DNA of 20,430 nucleotides from a virus. Under the pieces are notes generated by a model, which saw only the letters and a program-made list of their open reading frames with translations, was not told where the DNA came from and ran no database searches. This document shows positions 20,064 to 20,430 of this stretch, piece after piece. Location: the IMG/VR virus record IMGVR_UViG_3300037090_000138, positions 1 to 20,430 of that record, one strand, 5' to 3'. Each line of letters opens with the position of its first letter. The first letter of the stretch is position 1. Made by a program: the position numbers and the translations under genes.

Positions 20064-20430
20064 ATGGCGGTAATCCCATTAAGCAAAATTGTTGCTAACC
20101 CAGAGCAGCCCCGGAAAGAATTCGATCCGGACGAACTGCAATCCCTGGCCGCATCGATCAAAAAGCACGACCTGATCAACCCGATCAGCGTCGAGCAAGC
20201 TGGCGATTTATATATCCTGATCGACGGCGACCGGCGGGTCAGGGCGGCGCGCATGGCCGGCCTGACTGAGATCGAGGCCAGTGTCCGCCCATCGATGGAC
20301 GGCGGCGGCCAGCGTGAGCGCCTGCTATTGGCCATGACTGCCAACCTGCAGCGCACGGATTTCAACCCAATCGAGGAGGCGCAGGCTTATAAACGCATGC
20401 GCGAGCTGGGCATGACCAACGTTGTGATTT
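20064..20430 (+). CDS. ParB/Spo0J-family protein, N-terminal part
   Basis: 122 residues are visible; the gene runs off the window. The ParB N-terminal domain is clear: IPLSKIVANPEQPRKEFDPD, then 'ELQSLAASIKKHDLINPISV', the nucleotide-binding motif region 'LIDGDRRVRAARMAGL' and 'ANLQRTDFNPIEEAQAYKRM'. ParB proteins bind parS-like sites and, in the chromosomal class, hydrolyse CTP; phage members may partition extrachromosomal prophages or regulate genes. GAGGA at 20056-20060 precedes the ATG. The 49-base gap after the initiator gene holds no other gene, and no ParA is seen upstream. Confidence 0.88.
   Translation, partial: MAVIPLSKIVANPEQPRKEFDPDELQSLAASIKKHDLINPISVEQAGDLYILIDGDRRVRAARMAGLTEIEASVRPSMDGGGQRERLLLAMTANLQRTDFNPIEEAQAYKRMRELGMTNVVI

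Overview
The window is a continuous piece of a temperate, long-tailed (siphovirus-like) bacteriophage genome. It runs from the end of the capsid gene, through head completion, tail and lysis genes, into an attachment/integration region, a lysogeny switch, a short early region, and the start of replication and partition genes. No tool was run; names come from recognisable motifs and gene order.

The host is probably a member of the Chloroflexota (Anaerolineae-like). This is an inference from three things: a lipoprotein with the long Pro/Thr-rich linker common in that group, Shine-Dalgarno sequences of the AGAAAGGAGG type, and a perfect GAAC-N4-GTTC operator, the LexA box used by Gram-positive bacteria and also reported for a Chloroflexota member. 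Base composition is fairly GC-rich and uniform in the structural genes. Internal AT-richer patches in the tape measure and tail-fibre genes suggest mosaic exchange.

Layout on the + strand: capsid C-terminus (2-442), small ORF (482-679), head-tail connector, head closure, HK97 gp10-like protein and tail terminator (683-2278), tail tube with Ig-like domain (2285-3205), two intergenic hairpins, tail assembly chaperone with a probable -1 frameshift extension (3307-3821), tape measure (3818-6361), Dit-like distal tail protein, tail hub, and receptor-binding fibre (6361-11121). The lysis segment follows: a 47-codon ORF full of hairpins, a 25-residue membrane peptide, a GH25 muramidase and a papain-family cysteine peptidase (11132-13030).

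A 500-base non-coding block (13031-13533) carries duplicated palindromes and terminators, a tRNA 3'-end-like sequence that could be attP, and an attenuator-like leader. It precedes an HTH/zinc-ribbon protein and a tyrosine integrase (13534-15041). On the - strand are a lipoprotein with an SOS-type promoter and a Xre-family repressor (15051-16300). The repressor faces a Cro-like gene across overlapping divergent promoters.

The early region (16384-18071) has small ORFs and about 900 bases that are mostly non-coding and rich in stems, a candidate for one or more structured RNAs. It is followed by a metallopeptidase fused to an FtsK-gamma-like winged helix, two winged-helix proteins (the second carrying an origin-like nested repeat array inside its coding sequence), and a ParB-type protein cut by the window end.

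If the tRNA-like segment is attP, lysis genes and integrase are joined directly across it, so the window reads as the circular or packaged phage form rather than an integrated prophage.
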